From contig NZ_JAMQBK010000060.1 in the NCBI RefSeq assembly GCF_023701485.1, positions 186,001-250,000 of the forward strand: DNA of 64,000 nucleotides, read 5' to 3'. A model generated the notes under the pieces. It was given only the letters and a program-made list of their open reading frames with translations. It made no database searches and had not been told where the DNA came from. The DNA comes from Aporhodopirellula aestuarii (GTDB lineage Bacteria > Planctomycetota > Planctomycetia > Pirellulales > Pirellulaceae). Each line of letters opens with the position of its first letter. Position 1 is the first letter of the stretch. Positions 63,350 to 64,000 of this stretch are shown piece by piece. Both the position numbers and the translations under genes were made by a program.

Positions 63350-64000
63350 ATGCCGGATACAGGAAACACAGTGCTCTCTCTTTCAGATTCAGGTCGCCAA
63401 ACCGTCAACGACCTCGCCTCGCGCTACGGTATCTCACCCGACGGCGTTACGCACATGTTGATTGCCGTTCACAACGGCCGCGGAACCATGGCGCAGTTCA
63501 GTCACCCCGATTTCGGCGGCTCCGGCCAATGGATGCAGGGCGGCATGACCATGGTCAGCGATCTCTTCAACTACAACCTTAAGAACCTCGTCAACAATCT
63601 GTGCAGTGAACTCTCCACGATCCTAGCTAACAATCAGCATGGAACGTTCTCGGGATCGTTCCAATCGCAGAGCCAAAACGGGTTCGATTCCCAAGCTCAA
63701 ACGGCTGGTAATTGTGGTGTCACCAATAGTCTGTTTGTCCCCGATCCGGCGGCACAGTGGTGGCCTCCACACCTTGGTACGCCGAGTGCGACGGGTAACC
63801 AGAATCAGACCAAGTACGCTTACTTTGCCGATTCACATCGCCTGGCGGTGACCACCGGTGGACCTGCATGGGTTTATGACACCCTCGATCATCAGATCGG
63901 TGGTTTCGGTCAACAACAAGGCGGCGGTGCGTCGATCACCTTCACCAGCCAGTACGGCACTGTTGACTTGGCGTCGTTGCCGGTTGTTTGGAAAGACGGT
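63350..64000 (+). CDS. SHOCT-type domain protein, N-terminal part (3' truncated)
   Basis: The frame from the ATG at 63350 (MPDTGNTVLSLSDSGRQTV) stays open to the window end, 217 residues. The segment NDLASRYGISPDGVTHML, GRGTMAQFSHPDFGGSGQW and QGGMTMVSDLFNYNLKNLVNNLCSELS closely matches the conserved core of proteins annotated with a SHOCT domain. A Gln/Asn/Ser-rich stretch follows (GSFQSQSQNGFDSQAQ). The C-terminal SHOCT helix, if present, lies beyond the window. Function unknown. Confidence 0.8.
   Translation, partial: MPDTGNTVLSLSDSGRQTVNDLASRYGISPDGVTHMLIAVHNGRGTMAQFSHPDFGGSGQWMQGGMTMVSDLFNYNLKNLVNNLCSELSTILANNQHGTFSGSFQSQSQNGFDSQAQTAGNCGVTNSLFVPDPAAQWWPPHLGTPSATGNQNQTKYAYFADSHRLAVTTGGPAWVYDTLDHQIGGFGQQQGGGASITFTSQYGTVDLASLPVVWKDG

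Overview
The window looks like the chromosome of a planctomycete of the Rhodopirellula / Pirellulaceae type. The evidence is a DUF1559 (H-X9-DG) protein, a 1,906-residue secreted protein with a LEPR-XLL-like N-terminal motif plus cadherin and dockerin-like repeats, several secreted PQQ-type beta-propellers, a membrane-anchored prenyltransferase/squalene-cyclase-repeat protein, frequent TTG/GTG starts, weak operon structure and moderate GC. Family names were assigned by reading motifs; no database search was possible.

Layout. 1-3423: end of a DUF1559 gene, a class I aminotransferase, and a divergent glycosyltransferase. 3629-7733: a tight three-gene unit of a TPR-type secreted protein, a membrane sensor kinase and an OmpR-type regulator. 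7734-8498: a gene-free stretch with GC-rich hairpins between 12-bp inverted repeats. 8499-13654: cyclopropane-fatty-acid-synthase-like methyltransferase, DUF4832-like secreted protein, redoxin and HtrA-type protease. 14087-22572: the giant surface protein, an SMP-30-type lactonase and moaA-moaD-moaE for molybdopterin synthesis, all on the + strand. 22728-29398: SWIM zinc-finger protein, a 1,219-residue hybrid kinase and a PQQ propeller. 29402-37622: exonuclease III, a secreted unknown, thymidylate kinase with a membrane protein upstream, a POT transporter with a large insertion, an RDD protein and the prenyltransferase-repeat protein. 37982-43059: ppnP, a WecA/MraY-like sugar-phosphate transferase, a lipoprotein and a Wza-like export protein closed by a clear terminator, so probably the edge of an exopolysaccharide locus.

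43202-48993 is the most system-like region: an RdgC-like protein, a foldable intergenic segment, the sigma-54 activator RtcR, and divergently rtcB (RNA ligase) and rtcA (RNA 3'-phosphate cyclase) behind a near-consensus sigma-54 promoter. This is an inducible RNA-repair operon, and the RdgC-like neighbour with its structured leader is the unusual part.

48982-64000 holds PolX, a small conserved-looking protein, a PQQ propeller, a SixA-type phosphatase, a metallophosphoesterase, a shortened DnaA-like protein with a 9-bp palindrome upstream, a cysteine desulfurase, ScpB with a roughly 94-residue Asp/Glu tail, RecA, an HDOD protein and the start of a SHOCT-type protein cut by the window end. Chromosome-maintenance genes (dnaA-like, scpB, recA, polX) are therefore scattered within about 12 kb.
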